From: Gracilaria domingensis
Taxonomy: Eukaryota > Rhodophyta > Florideophyceae > Gracilariales > Gracilariaceae
DNA: 64,000 nucleotides
Reading direction: 5' to 3'
NCBI GenBank assembly: GCA_022539475.1
Contig: VCMS01000169.1
Location: 425,655 to 489,654 of the forward strand
Of this stretch, positions 20,305-31,488 are shown piece after piece (positions within the stretch are counted from its first letter, which is position 1; every line of letters begins with the position of its first letter). Below the pieces are notes generated by a model, which worked only from the letters and a program-made list of their open reading frames with translations, searched no databases and was not told the DNA's origin. The position numbers and the translations under genes were made by a program.

Positions 20305-23300
20305 CAAAGCGTGACTCCTCGCACTCGGCGGAGCACTCGATTATTGCAAGGTGGAATGCGGGTTTCTCTGCAGATGGATATTGAGAATGAAGGAAAAGTG
20401 ATAGTCGGGGAAGCGTTGTTGCATGGAATTGGAAGTGTTCTACGCCGAGAGTTGCACGGGAAGCAATTGGACCCAGGTCTTGTGGTGGTTCATAATATTC
20501 TCATCAGTCGAAGCGGTCAGACGTTCTACCCTTACCGGGCGGAGGGCCTGGATCTTCCACAATATATCCAGGATCTCCGGACGGCGGCTCCTTGGGATGA
20601 GAAAATGATGGAACCGGTGGCAGCCAGCATTCCAGCGTCCAAGCGACGAACGGTGAGCGCTATGAGTGAGGTGATGACGCCGACAAGCCGCACGGAGCCA
20701 ATTCGAAGTTCATCAACACCGAGAGGTAGCGCATCAGTACCACCTCCGCGGGCAGGTCCGTCGTCTGTTACGAAGCGGTCTATGAAGACGAGAGCATCCC
20801 CAGCTACGAAGCGGACAGGTCAAACAAAGTCTACCTCCGTTACGAAGCCCACTGCGTCGAAAAGGGCATCTCCTGCGATGAATCAAACCGTCGACACAAG
20901 GGGATCTTCTGCGTCGAAACAGACGGTTCAGCAGGGGACGGCTGTGCAAGAGGAGGAAGATGAGATCATAAAAGGTCCCCTTCCAGACGCGGATGCGCAA
21001 TCCGCACAAGGAGCTGGTCCATCTGTACCCCAAACTGCACCAGAAACTGCCTAGCAGCAGGACGATGACGTTGTGTTTCTGTCCACAAGAATGGCACGTT
21101 CAAGTGTTTCTGGCGAGCGGTCTGGAACACAAGGGACACCTACTCGGAGCAAGACGTACAGACAAATTCGTCAGAAAGTACCAAAGGTGAACCTCAATCA
21201 CTACCGGATGGTTGTTGTTACCGTTGACATCACTCTGGTGGACACTCCGCCCAATTTACTCCGTGGAGTAAGTAAACGCCACGTTGAAGCCTTTGTGAAG
21301 AGTATGGAGGAGCGGGGGATATTGCAGTCGATGGGTTCTCCAGCGGTGGCCTTACAAGATGCTACTACGGGAGAGAGGGATGCTGAAAAGGGACGCCTAA
21401 CGAAGAAGTGCTTCATTGTAGATGGTTTGCATCGTCTGAAAGCTATACAATATTTGACAGCGACTGGTGCACAGAAGTGGAAGCCATTAGCCAGGTTTTG
21501 GCGTTGCAATCTGCTGATACGAAGAGATGGGAGGCCCATTGGGATGAAGGAATTGTTATGTGTTGCTTCGTACCTCAATGAGTCGACGAGTACCATGCGA
21601 AGGATGATGTTTGCAGACAAGATACACTCTATAGTTAGTGTGGTCGCCATTCTAATTGAAGATGTTGAGGGGGTGACGCCGGCAGACGTGGATCCTGCAG
21701 AAGTGACAGAAGTGTTGAAGGAGAGCCAACTGATTGGGACTGTGCAAGAGCGTCAGTATCTGAGATATGCCAATGTCGCCCTGCAACTCATGTCTCGTGA
21801 GGGAATGCTGGCCCATTTCGAGGAAATATGTGAGACTGTGAGTGACATAGGTCTCACACATCTGTCCCATACGCCGCTATATGTTTTGGATGCCGAGGAG
21901 TTTTCCTTCATTCTTGATTGTCTTCAGATGTTTCTATTGAAGGGCAAGTCGACGAAGACAAAGCAATGGAAAAGCTTTGAGGAGGTTCGAGGTTTCTTTT
22001 ATGATAGAGCAGTGTCTCTGTTCCGCGCGGCTCGAGCAGTGAGGAATGAACTGAACGAGGAAGAGTCGATGGAAGTGTTCCTGAAACGCGAAGTCAGTCT
22101 TTCTGCTCCATCGCATGAAGATGACGTTGAAGACCCAGACAACATCGCAGCTGTGAATCAGTTCCTTTTGGGACAAGTTGTGAACTTCAACACATTGCCG
22201 CGTGTTCGGAGCAGGACTAACTCAATTAGAACTGCCGCTACTTCCGTTCAGAATCGATTGCGGACGATGCTCAAGGTAATTCCGCCCCCCGCACCAGTGA
22301 AGCAGTCCGTGACGAAGAGGAGGACTCCCGCTGCTGCTGCTGCAACATCTGCCAGTGAAGAAGGGGAGCCGCGAAGAAGTGCACGAGAACGGGCGCAGGT
22401 GAGTTATAGGGAAATTGAGCAGGGCCGAAATCGAGGTGCCATAGAAGTTCTGGATAGCTCTGAAGAAGAACAGCGGGCTCCGCCGAGGAAGAAACAGAGA
22501 AAGACTTTCACACAACAGATGAGATCTACTCTGAACAGCATGACACCGGATGACCTGATGTCTCAACTAAATGAACATGTGCTGAGAGGAAGGTCGATGA
22601 AGGTTCAGTTCGTGGCATTGGAAGAGGAAGCGAATGCAGAGAACGCAGGCAGTTCTGCATTTGTGGATGACGATGAGCTTCTTTCTGTGACAGTTCCACG
22701 GGTTTTCACCGTCGAGAAAGATGCTGCGCCAGACGATCAGCAAGAGACAGGTGGGGGGTCATTTGATGACGAGTTACCTACAGCTGTTCCGGAATCTGAG
22801 GAGCACGGACTTGTCCGAGGAGACCCATATGATGGCCCACCGAACCCATCATGGTGCGGTTATGCCAGGCTGAGACCGCAGGAATGGCAAGGGAAGAACG
22901 TAATTGAGCACAAGGACCCCTGGCTCAGATTCATTCACTTGCCGAAGGGACATAGGTCGGAGCTGCTAAGTGTCTCTAATCTCAGAGATGTACACCATCT
23001 TGTCTTTTGGCACGCTGCAAGGGCTGAACATCGCCTGCGGGCGGAGACATTTGGTATGCAGTATCCTCGTACTCGACCGACAGGTATGGATGATGAAGAG
23101 GCGCTGTGGGTTGCTGCGAAGGAGCATGACGAGTTTGCGAAGGAGCATGACGAGTTTGGGCAAATGTTCTTCGCCCGAATGCAAGCTGAGCTAAGGCAGA
23201 ATGGATATTGCGTGCTTGATGGCTTTGCGATGAATAATGGTGTCCCTAAATGGGAGGAGTTGGAAGAAGTTCGGGAGTTCGGAGATTTGTCGGGGAAGTT

Positions 23301-24213
23301 GGTGGACTTCTTCGAGAATGAGTATGGAGCGATGCCGGATATACGGAAAGGGGAGGAACAGAAGTCGTTTGTTCAAATAATCAACGATGATGAAGGATGG
23401 AAGGACGGTAGCGATGGACCATTTGAGGGGAGAGTGATGTCGACACGTTGGGGTACGGTGGAGAAGTCGGAGGATAATGAGGAGCTCAGGTGGGTTGTAA
23501 GATCGCATGCTTTACTTGATGTTCGAATGGGTACAATTGCTGCGGCTTTAGGACTATGGGACAATGAAAGGGAAGCTGTGAAGATGTACACTCCGAAAAC
23601 TGGTGGTCGATTTCTGGGGACGACGAGAAAGTGCAAGCGCCAGACGCTGCACACCGACTTCAGTGGTCTGGTTACGAAGGAAACAATGAATACTGGCAAC
23701 CCCGGATACTTTGTAATGGCCTCTGGGAAAGAGGGCTTTCCTCTCTGGGTGAGCGCTGGAAGCCATCAACTGGTGGGGATGAACAACCAACAGTTGCGAG
23801 TGATGTCGGAGGTGTATCCAGCGAGGAAGATAATCATCCCACCGTACTCTGTATTCGTGGGCCGTGGTTATGTGAAACATGCTGGAGCAAGTGGGAAGGA
23901 CAAGGTGGATAGGCCCGAGTCTATGGATTTGCTGGTTAGATACCACATGTACATGGTACCAGAGGGCTACGCACTACCTGATGCTGTTCATCGGGTGCGG
24001 GATTTCCGACCCGCGTTTGTCAATGGTGACGAAGAGGAGGAGGCGGGGGATGAACTGTTGTCCGATAAAGAGGGTGGGGCGGTTGACATGGACGAAGGCC
24101 AAGTGGTCGTGGAGATTGGTGTGGAAGCGGACGCCGGTAGAACCGAAGTGCTCAAGAGTAGTAGTGATGACGATTTGCCAATAATGAGGCTGCGAGCGCC
24201 TCGAAGTGGATGA
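20305..24213 (+). pseudogene. ParB-like / 2OG-Fe(II) oxygenase fusion protein, copy B (one in-frame stop)
   Basis: This is the best-preserved copy. The frame is open from the junction at 20305 to 24213 except for one TAG at 21052-21054, where copy A has GAG. The remaining ORF of 1046 codons starts at 21073. Numbering from there: ParB-like domain about residues 40-200, with the nucleotide/active-site motif FIVDGLHRLKA at 114-124; helical region to about 330; basic Ala-rich linker (PAAAAATSA) and acidic linker; oxygenase-like domain about 690-965 with H860-T-D862, H936 and R956 in LLVRYHMY, consistent with the Fe/2OG triad and 2OG-binding Arg; acidic tail. The native N-terminus (MKPTR) was lost at the junction. 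An 18-base tandem duplication near 23125-23160 repeats EHDEF(A/G)x. Function is unknown; ParB-like domains bind or cut nucleic acid, and the oxygenase could modify DNA, RNA or protein. Confidence 0.75.
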
Positions 24214-24549
24214 GAATGAGATGATTAGTAAATTATGAGTGTCTTGCGAGTATTAAGAGTAGTATACTATTACAAGGCTATACATATGAACATAGAAAAC
24301 GTGCGGCAGGCTGGTGATTGAACAAATGTCAAACGTCTTTGGTCCAGTTGCGTCTAATTGCAACATGCCAAATGCTCGGTATCGTTAACATCATTGGTGG
24401 CACCAGTCAATTTGCAATTGAACATGTAGCGTCCTAACATTTCTGAAACTGCACTTAAGGTTGCTTTTAAGAGAAGTATGAAACTGAGAAGTCTATACAG
24501 TTCCTGTCTATGCCGTACTTGTGGCAGTATGGTGACTGTATCAGGAAAA

Positions 24550-24936
24550 ATGGCAGAGGAACAAAGAGACTTGGCGGAAATTTCACCCAATACCTTTTCT
24601 AAGTTCATATATGCCAATGGTTACGGTATATTAAGTTCCGTTGATGGAACGTTGAGAAGAGAAGGAGAGTCAATTCCAGAAGAAGTTGTGAAGTGTATGA
24701 AGTTCATTGACGAACGTGTTGGTTTCGGACTTGTCACAGGGGGTGATGTGGGCGACGTGGAGGGGAAAATGGAAGGACTCGGAGACTATAAGTTTGGTGT
24801 CTCGGCGAATCATGGAGCTTTCCTCCGTTTCTCTGACGAGAGGGAAATTAAGGCTGCGTGCAATGATCACACCCTTGACCGCACTGTTCACGGAATACTG
24901 TTCCTGGCAAGGGATTTTCCTCGTGCAAAACATTGA
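24550..24936 (+). pseudogene. HAD phosphatase relative, N-terminal fragment (copy B)
   Basis: ATG 24550 (MAEEQRDLAE) followed by SSVDGTL, LVTGGD and FGVSANHGAF, as in 5188-6059 but without the single-base loss. The nucleophile is again Ser, so the change predates the duplication. Homology to copy A stops at 24917 inside the gene. The last few codons and stop come from unrelated DNA, so the cap and C-terminal motifs are missing. Confidence 0.6.
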
Positions 24937-25744
24937 GAAAACATTCACATATGCGACCTCAAGCTTCGAAGTTCAAGAACTTATGGTAGAATCGACACTA
25001 ACTGACCGACTTCGGGCACTGCAAAACGGAAGGTGCCAATAAACGCTGCAAGGTCTCAGAAGTCGGAAACGGGGGCTAGCGACGGTACCGAAGGTACCAA
25101 GCGTGGAATAAATCCTTTTTCAGGACAATTGTGGTTCACACATTTGGGCATGTTAGGGTAGATATTTTTCTCGATTCCATTGCAAATATGCGCAAGCTTC
25201 CTTCGCAGGGAATTATTCCCTGATGCTCTCTTGAACACACCCACAGTGATAGAAGAAGCCGAACGTATAGACTCCTATCCAACAAAGAATTTGTGCAACG
25301 CTGCTTGTCCGTCGCAGTCGCGTTGAGCCACGTGATTCAGCCCGTTTCTACTTTCAAGCACTCGAGAAGCTGTAATAAAGCTACTTTCACTTCGAGGTGT
25401 CAAACACAGCAGATCTTAAAAGAGTGAGTCCGTTCACAGACAATCGGACCTCGCGCACACCGAGCCTATCCTTTTCCTGGATAACCTGCCAGTTCAGAGC
25501 ACCTCGTGGTCCTCCAAACTGTTGTTCCCCCGATTTTGCTCACTGTCCACAGTCTTCCTTCTTTCAATTGTTTGAAAGGAAACCACACTCTTGAGTTCTC
25601 TTTCCGCAGCCTACGTCGGACGATCCCATCAAAACAGGTGTTGGTTGCATTCTTATCTGAGATAATTACGACAGCATGACCTCGGCATTCCTCCCAATTG
25701 CGAGCTTCCCCCGCCCTCCAGCCCATCAAAGAGCTACCGTGACA
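24937..25744. other. Spacer after copy B
   Basis: About 800 bases without a supportable gene. Short frames here show no family motif. ACGGTACCGAAGGTACC near 25083 is a small repeat around two GGTACC sites. The right part is probably the promoter region of the hydrolase gene. Confidence 0.3.
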
Positions 25745-26560
25745 ATGAAGCGCGTGTCCAGCTCAACGCTGCCCCGCATTGTTGTACTTCCTGGTGAGTT
25801 AGAGGCACACATTCCCTTTCGGTATCGTGCTAGAACCTAACATAGTTTAGTCGCATATCTTCCCAAGTATAGGCTTAGACGGAATAGATCTTTTGCTGGA
25901 CACTTTTCGAAGAAAACTATGCACATTCGATGATCCCGATCGCGTAATCGCCGTTAGATACCCTTATGACCGCATTCTCCCCGTTCAGGAGATAGCTTCT
26001 TTTGTTATCGACGAGTACCTGTCACGGCTCGCAAACGACAATCGAGGCTACGTAGTCGTGAACCAGTCCTTTTCCGGACATGTAGGGTTCCGACTAGCTC
26101 GTCTCAGATTACCTGGGATGCTACGAGGACAAGTATTTATCAACTCTTTTGCTTCCCCACCGGGTCCACAATTCCTCCGAAACATTCCATTGGGAGCCAC
26201 GTAGCCGTTCTTCAGGAATCTTCCACCTGGATGGATGGTGAGCCGTTTCTTCATGGGGCCAAATGCAAAGGGAATGGAGCAAGTTCAAAAGCAGGCATCC
26301 CGTGTTCAGCCGAAAGTGATGAGTCATCGACTCTCTCTTTGCCTGAATGAGAATTCGTGGCATATATGGCGTGATTGCAACCGCTTGCTGTCGTCTCGAA
26401 CATTGTATCTGAGGGGCGCTGATGATTTCCTCATCTCAAGCAGGGAAGCGCGGCAGATGCGATCTGCGCGCCCAGAATATCATGGGTCTCAATACCAAAC
26501 GGTCCTCATGTTGCTGCAATGCACGCGTTGTGGTGGTAGGATCTGAGCGGTGGTTAGCTG
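25745..26560 (+). pseudogene. Alpha/beta hydrolase with one intron (interrupted)
   Basis: Exon 1 from ATG 25745 reads MKRVSSSTLPRIVVLP and ends at 25793. A GTGAGT donor (25794) and TTAG acceptor (25877-25878) bound an 85-base intron, and joining restores VVLPDGIDLLLDTF, the typical oxyanion-side start. Downstream, RVIAVRYPYD, the nucleophile elbow NQSFSGH (Ser), GQVFINSFASPP and RTLYLRGADDFLI (Asp region) follow in family order. GPHVAAMH, in another frame near 26495, is the likely His region. An in-frame TAG at 26202-26204 and a shift near 26480 break it. It resembles small esterase or thioesterase-type hydrolases; the substrate is unknown. Not repeated in the window. Confidence 0.65.
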
Positions 26561-26681
26561 AAGAACGGATGTAGTGGGGAAGACAGTGCGCGCTTTGTGA
26601 CCGCCGGTCGAGCTTACGATTGCGCCCTGTGACGTGCTTACATAATCACACGTGCGCATGCATTCACCTCAGGTGCATCAC

Positions 26682-27509
26682 CTGGGAACAGCGGTAAAGA
26701 CGACTAGTCTTGATACTATCCTTTTTAGCACCTCCCAGCAAGGCGCAAACAAATCGTGACGTTATATAACATATTTTTTGATAGTGTAACTTCGGACAAA
26801 TAATCAACATAAAGTTTTCAAGATGTAAGTCCAAAATTTGGAAAAGCTATAAACCTACTGTACGATACTGTTAATATAACAGCAGTATATTGAAGTGGAG
26901 CTCAAACTGTGAGCGTGCAGTTATGGTAGACGTTCACATCTTTTGCTAATCTATACTACCCTACTTGAATTGATTCAAATTGTAAATGATATATTTTGTT
27001 TGCAGTAGTCAGGGCTTGACTGTTATCAAAACAATTTTAAAAAAAGATGAACAGACTACACGCCGCACGCCTCTAAAAACGACAAAAACCGTCGTTTTTG
27101 ATGGACAGTTGCATTTTACAGTTTAATCTCACAACTATGGTTTACGGTTTTGCTGATAGGATTTCGCTGTCTGTTGCTAACCATCACAGAGACAATACAT
27201 CCAATCATTTTGTTTTGGATATATTGCTTTGCATAGTTAGAAAACAGACAGCGAAGTTTTATAGGCGACTAGTTGAGCTACAGAAGTGGGCGCTGAATTC
27301 TTTGAAATACATTAAACCTACATACGTTACAGTTCTTACAACTTACGAACAAGTTTTCATATTTTTGTCTGACAGAAAAGAGTGCCTTTATGTCGTTTAG
27401 AGTATCATTGCTGCGTGCTCAAAGTCTGTCATTTAATTTTTAAGCGTTGCGTCAAATGCCTTTAACCGAATGTAGAAGCTGAAAAGCGAATTTACCGCTG
27501 TTCCCTGGG
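26682..27509. mobile_element. Short element with 18-base terminal inverted repeats, hAT-like
   Basis: The left end CCTGGGAACAGCGGTAAA (26681-26698) and the right end, complement CCAGGGAACAGCGGTAAA (27491-27508), match at 17 of 18 bases. CAGGG-type ends are typical of hAT elements. The interior is AT-rich and has no transposase. A 100-codon frame at 27098-27400 has no recognisable motif and is left out. No clean 8-base target duplication was seen, so the family label is tentative. Confidence 0.55.
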
Positions 27510-29767
27510 ACACAGACACGTGTGTGCAACCCATTTATATTATAGTTTACAATTTAAACAACTATACGTGTAAACGCAGTGGGCCAGTGGCCTTACGAAC
27601 TGTGTCCGGTGTATTTAAATACCTTCAAATTCAAATAATATTCGAATAATAGAAAATATAGGCGACGGAAACACCTCCTGGATATAAAAGCATTTGTATC
27701 GGCGCATTTGCCAAGTTATTTTCTGCATGCAAATTTGTCCTGTGTCGTTAGGCTATCGAGGGCGTGTTTGAGAGCACCCTGCTGTGAATTGTATTGAACT
27801 TGTCTAAAATTGGAATTGGTTTATTTAACCTTTTTTGCATCTCCCATGTGACATTCGGTCGAGATCCGTCCGAATGCGTGCCATCTGGCTCTGAAGAGAG
27901 CTAGAGCACAGACGAACGTAGTGCGGTCTACAGACCACATCTCGAACATTCCGTACGCAAGAGATCTACAATTCCAAAGCATCTTTGTACAATAAATATC
28001 AGGCCCGTATTTGTGACTTCACGACTATGCCAGATATGCAGTGACTATGACTCCTTGACTACGACATTTTTTCCGTAGTCGACGAAAGTAGTCATGACCT
28101 TTAACATTTCACTGATACAATTAATAGCTACATGCACCGTGAGCTGATCTGCAGCACTACCAAAGCTCTAAAGCAATCAGATTGAACCCGCCTCTGACCA
28201 AAACATCAATCATTGACTCAGTGCCATGCTACGTTCCGTCCCTTTCTTTGGCTTATAATGTGTGACAACCAAGACCGGTGCCCCGGGAGTCCCTGTCCAT
28301 GAGACTGATCGGCTTCGGGTCTTTTATTATGTCTATGCGTGTACAGGCGTGCTACCATAATGCTTTTACATATTTCTGCATTCGTAGAAGTTGATGAATG
28401 TGATCTCTATTTTTAGAGTGTGACAAAGTTGCAAAGAAAGATTATAAGGTTCTCATTTGTGACGCTGTGGTTCGCGAAGCCTTTGAACTGGATGAGTGGT
28501 TGGAAAGCGGTAGAGAAGGTCTACAAGATGTTTTTTCTTCTTCTAATAAAAACTGTACTCCACGTTGCAAGCAGATCGCCAACGAGAGTCAAGCACAGCT
28601 TCAAAGTTTTGGAAAAATGCAAGTTCTTGTTCGGCAGCAGAATTAATTCTGGGCTCTTGAGATCTTCTAAGCTTTCATAAAAATTAATACACGTGCAGTC
28701 AAATAGAGGATTATCAGCAGTACAAAATGTCTTTCCCGCGAAGAGAAAAGAGTGTGGTGTAAAACAGATATGAAACGACCAACGATACCTTACTTTAACA
28801 ATACCTTACTTTAGGCGACTTCGTCAGGACAGATCATCCAACATGTGGCTAGATTCAAGTTGGCATGAACTTCTTATTCTTCGCATGGTCTCACGTCCCT
28901 TATTAAGAGAAGCCATAATTCAGAGAAAGTCCTCTATTCTAGAGAAGGCCAAAGCCTTCGATGGCCATTTCTAACCTCTTCTGTTTGGTCCACTTTTTAG
29001 GGAATAGGTGTTGTCATTAGAATGGCGGGAAGGAGAAAAGCTCTAGCCTTCTAAGGTTAGGAGGGATGACCCCCTTAGCTGAAATTTACACCGACTCTTC
29101 CCTTTTGCTTCTATTCTGCATTGAAAACATCATGATGTCGTGACACACAGTTGGAATTACAAAACAAGTAAGGGTGTCCCTATAACCTTGCAGGTATATG
29201 TGCAAAGGTAGTTCACAAGACTGAAAGATTCAGTGAAAGCTTTCGCGATGACCTTGGAACACTTGCTATCTACAACATGAATGCACAAGCAAGGGAAGTC
29301 TTCTTAAATTTCCGATTACAAACGACTGTATTATCTCTGCCATTCCAAGAGTCCCCGACAGCATTGGCAGCCACTGGGTTCCTGTAGTATGTTTTAGATC
29401 GCCGAAGAGCCGTTGGGCTGACGCCCAAGAAGCTTGAGCGGAGAGAGCAGCTTTGCCAATGCGATTGAAAAAGATCAGATTGCATATAAGTCATGATTGC
29501 CAGAAGAAGTGCAAACTGTTCTAAGAATGAGTAACAAGCGATTCTAAAGATCAAATGGCCGTCACTGAGTAGATAATTAGCTGTTCAGAACGGGCCACTT
29601 GTCTTTCTTACATACGATTCTATTAAAGAGAGGGTATCTACACCCTCTCAAGCTCTGTACGGCCTGGCTCTTCTTGGCTGTTCGCTCCAAGGCCTTTGAT
29701 AATGCCACCATGGTTGCCATTTGCCACAAGTGTGGCCTTGCAAATCACAACGTTACTTGTCGTTGTT
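27510..29767. other. AT-rich intergenic region
   Basis: About 2.2 kb with no convincing gene. Visible items: TATA-like GGATATAAAAG near 27679; a hairpin GACTACG/CGTAGTC around a T-run near 28057-28081 inside a broader imperfect palindrome; a tandem AATACCTTACTTTA near 28780-28815; and a GAAGGC/GCCTTC stem near 28944. An 86-codon frame at 28420-28680 has no family signal. Confidence 0.35.
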
Positions 29768-31063
29768 CTAATGGCTTTGAAGAACAACTCCGTTCATGTG
29801 CACCACAGCCTTACCCTTATCGTGGTTCTTAATTCCATGCCCTGCCAACAATACTTGCTGCACTGCACAAGACAAGGCATCCCCGTTTGAAACAAAGCCA
29901 TTGTAACCTCTTCGTCCCTTTAGCCACACGATACGGAACCAAAGAGCAAAGCACACTATTTTAAGTCCCAAAAAAATGGCCAAAGCAGCACCAAATGTCA
30001 CAGTGAACAACCGAGCTTTCACTAGGGTCACATTCCTTTCGCTTATCCTTTGTACAGTCGAATTGGCTTGCACTCTTTGAAAAACCATAAGCCACGTACT
30101 CTTTCGACTCGGATAAAAAAAATCGGCAAGAAAGGCCATCTGTTTTAGATTCCCATTGTTGCTTATATCGTTTGCACGATAAGACCAAACAATTTCCCTC
30201 CTAGTATACGAAAAACATTGGTTCTTTTGGCATCCTTGACGAAACGATAGATACATAAATCCGTTTAAATCATCGTCTGTTCGAAATGATGCAGCACATC
30301 GAGGTGCCCAGTAGTACGAACACCACATCGAAAGGATACGAAAGGAGCAATTGAAGTAATCATCTTCTTCTGGGACTTGCATTTGCTTGGTCTCATTTTT
30401 TGGAAACTCAGACAACACCTCACGAAAATTTATGTAGCATCCATTAAACAGTTTTTTCGAATCTTCAAACTTCCAAGACATCAAGATCTCTTCCTTGAAA
30501 CCCCCCGCTGACCACACACATGTAGAATTGGAAATGGTTATATTTTGCGGCCATTTAACATCACTTAGGTTATCCAGATTATTCATCCTTGCATACAGTG
30601 CGAAGTTCCATACGCCCTTGTAATAGTTTTCGTCCAAGCATCTTGCATGACTTAGCAATAAAAACGTCGCTGAAACAAACTTTCGATCTGGCGATATATG
30701 GTTTCGAAATTCAACGTAGTTTCCTGCAGTAGCAGGCACAACTTTGTTACCTACGTAAATTGATTGAGTGTGACGTATAGTTGTACCCTCGAACGCAAAC
30801 CCTCCAGCTGTGAGAAGTGCCACGAACACTAAACCAACTACTGCGAGTAAACGATTTAAGAACTCAGGAGATAAACCAGGGTCCATAAAAACAGAAAGTC
30901 TTGTTGAATAGAGACGCAGTGGTTTTCGTACATCATAGATTTTGTGAAGATTGAAGCAAGAAACCACAACACGAATTAAATGAAAGAAGCACACGGTCAA
31001 GAATACCTCGGCAATGCTGTATATGCCGTTCACAAAATTAGCATTGAGATTGATTTGAAGCAT
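29768..31063 (-). CDS. Membrane protein with glycosylated ectodomain, paralogue 1
   Basis: 431 residues from ATG 31063 (MLQINLNANF). Hydrophobic segments lie near residues 15-35, 70-92 and 365-392, with a short NLHKI loop after the first. Between the second and third lies a large region with about ten Cys and several N-glycosylation sites (NITI, NSTC, NETK, NCSF, NSTV), which suggests an extracytoplasmic domain. The C-terminal tail after the last segment is about 40 residues. It aligns along its length with the divergently transcribed 31489-32934 protein, most clearly over the first 90 residues. No known family is recognised. The frame is intact with no introns apparent. Confidence 0.65.
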   Translation of the reverse strand: MLQINLNANFVNGIYSIAEVFLTVCFFHLIRVVVSCFNLHKIYDVRKPLRLYSTRLSVFMDPGLSPEFLNRLLAVVGLVFVALLTAGGFAFEGTTIRHTQSIYVGNKVVPATAGNYVEFRNHISPDRKFVSATFLLLSHARCLDENYYKGVWNFALYARMNNLDNLSDVKWPQNITISNSTCVWSAGGFKEEILMSWKFEDSKKLFNGCYINFREVLSEFPKNETKQMQVPEEDDYFNCSFRILSMWCSYYWAPRCAASFRTDDDLNGFMYLSFRQGCQKNQCFSYTRREIVWSYRANDISNNGNLKQMAFLADFFYPSRKSTWLMVFQRVQANSTVQRISERNVTLVKARLFTVTFGAALAIFLGLKIVCFALWFRIVWLKGRRGYNGFVSNGDALSCAVQQVLLAGHGIKNHDKGKAVVHMNGVVLQSH

Positions 31064-31488
31064 TCTGTGAACTAGATCTGGCGCAATGAATGCTATACTT
31101 TAACAATTTGAGCTGGAAATGTTCGCAACCTGGTGAATGGAATGTGCTCTACTTCATCTTTATATGTCCAAGCCCACGGTCAAATCGATCAGGCAAGTTG
31201 CTCAAAATCTCGTGAGGTTTCGCAAAATCTGCAGTAAGGTAGAAGATTATTTGCATTAAAGTTATAATGTACAGCTGCAATGACATTCCAACTTAACAAA
31301 GCGACAACACATGAAGTTCATGTCATGAACTCAAGATAGAAAATAGTTTGCACTAAACAACATGTTTAACTAGCACAATTGTGCCCGTTTCACCAAAGAA
31401 AATAGCCTTCAAAGAGTCTGAGAAGCCGTACTCAACTTTGCCCTGGGAACAGTCGCCATTCGTTGAAGCACCGCATGAGAAAGATACT
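31064..31488. promoter_or_regulatory. Shared spacer of the divergent membrane-protein pair
   Basis: 425 bases between the two ATGs, AT-rich. A frame runs upstream of ATG 31489 but lacks an ATG (it would need GTG 31381), so the region is treated as a bidirectional promoter. No repeated operator is obvious. Confidence 0.35.

Noticed and set aside
22390-22440. GTGAGT near 22398 as an intron donor in the ParB-oxygenase gene
   Set aside because: The frame stays open through it in copy B and the nearest AG would give an intron of only about 24 bases.
27098-27400. A 100-codon frame inside the hAT-like element
   Set aside because: No motif, AT-rich composition, and not needed for a non-autonomous element.
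31381-31488. Extending the plus-strand membrane protein to 31381
   Set aside because: That start is GTG, and the paralogue aligns from the ATG at 31489.
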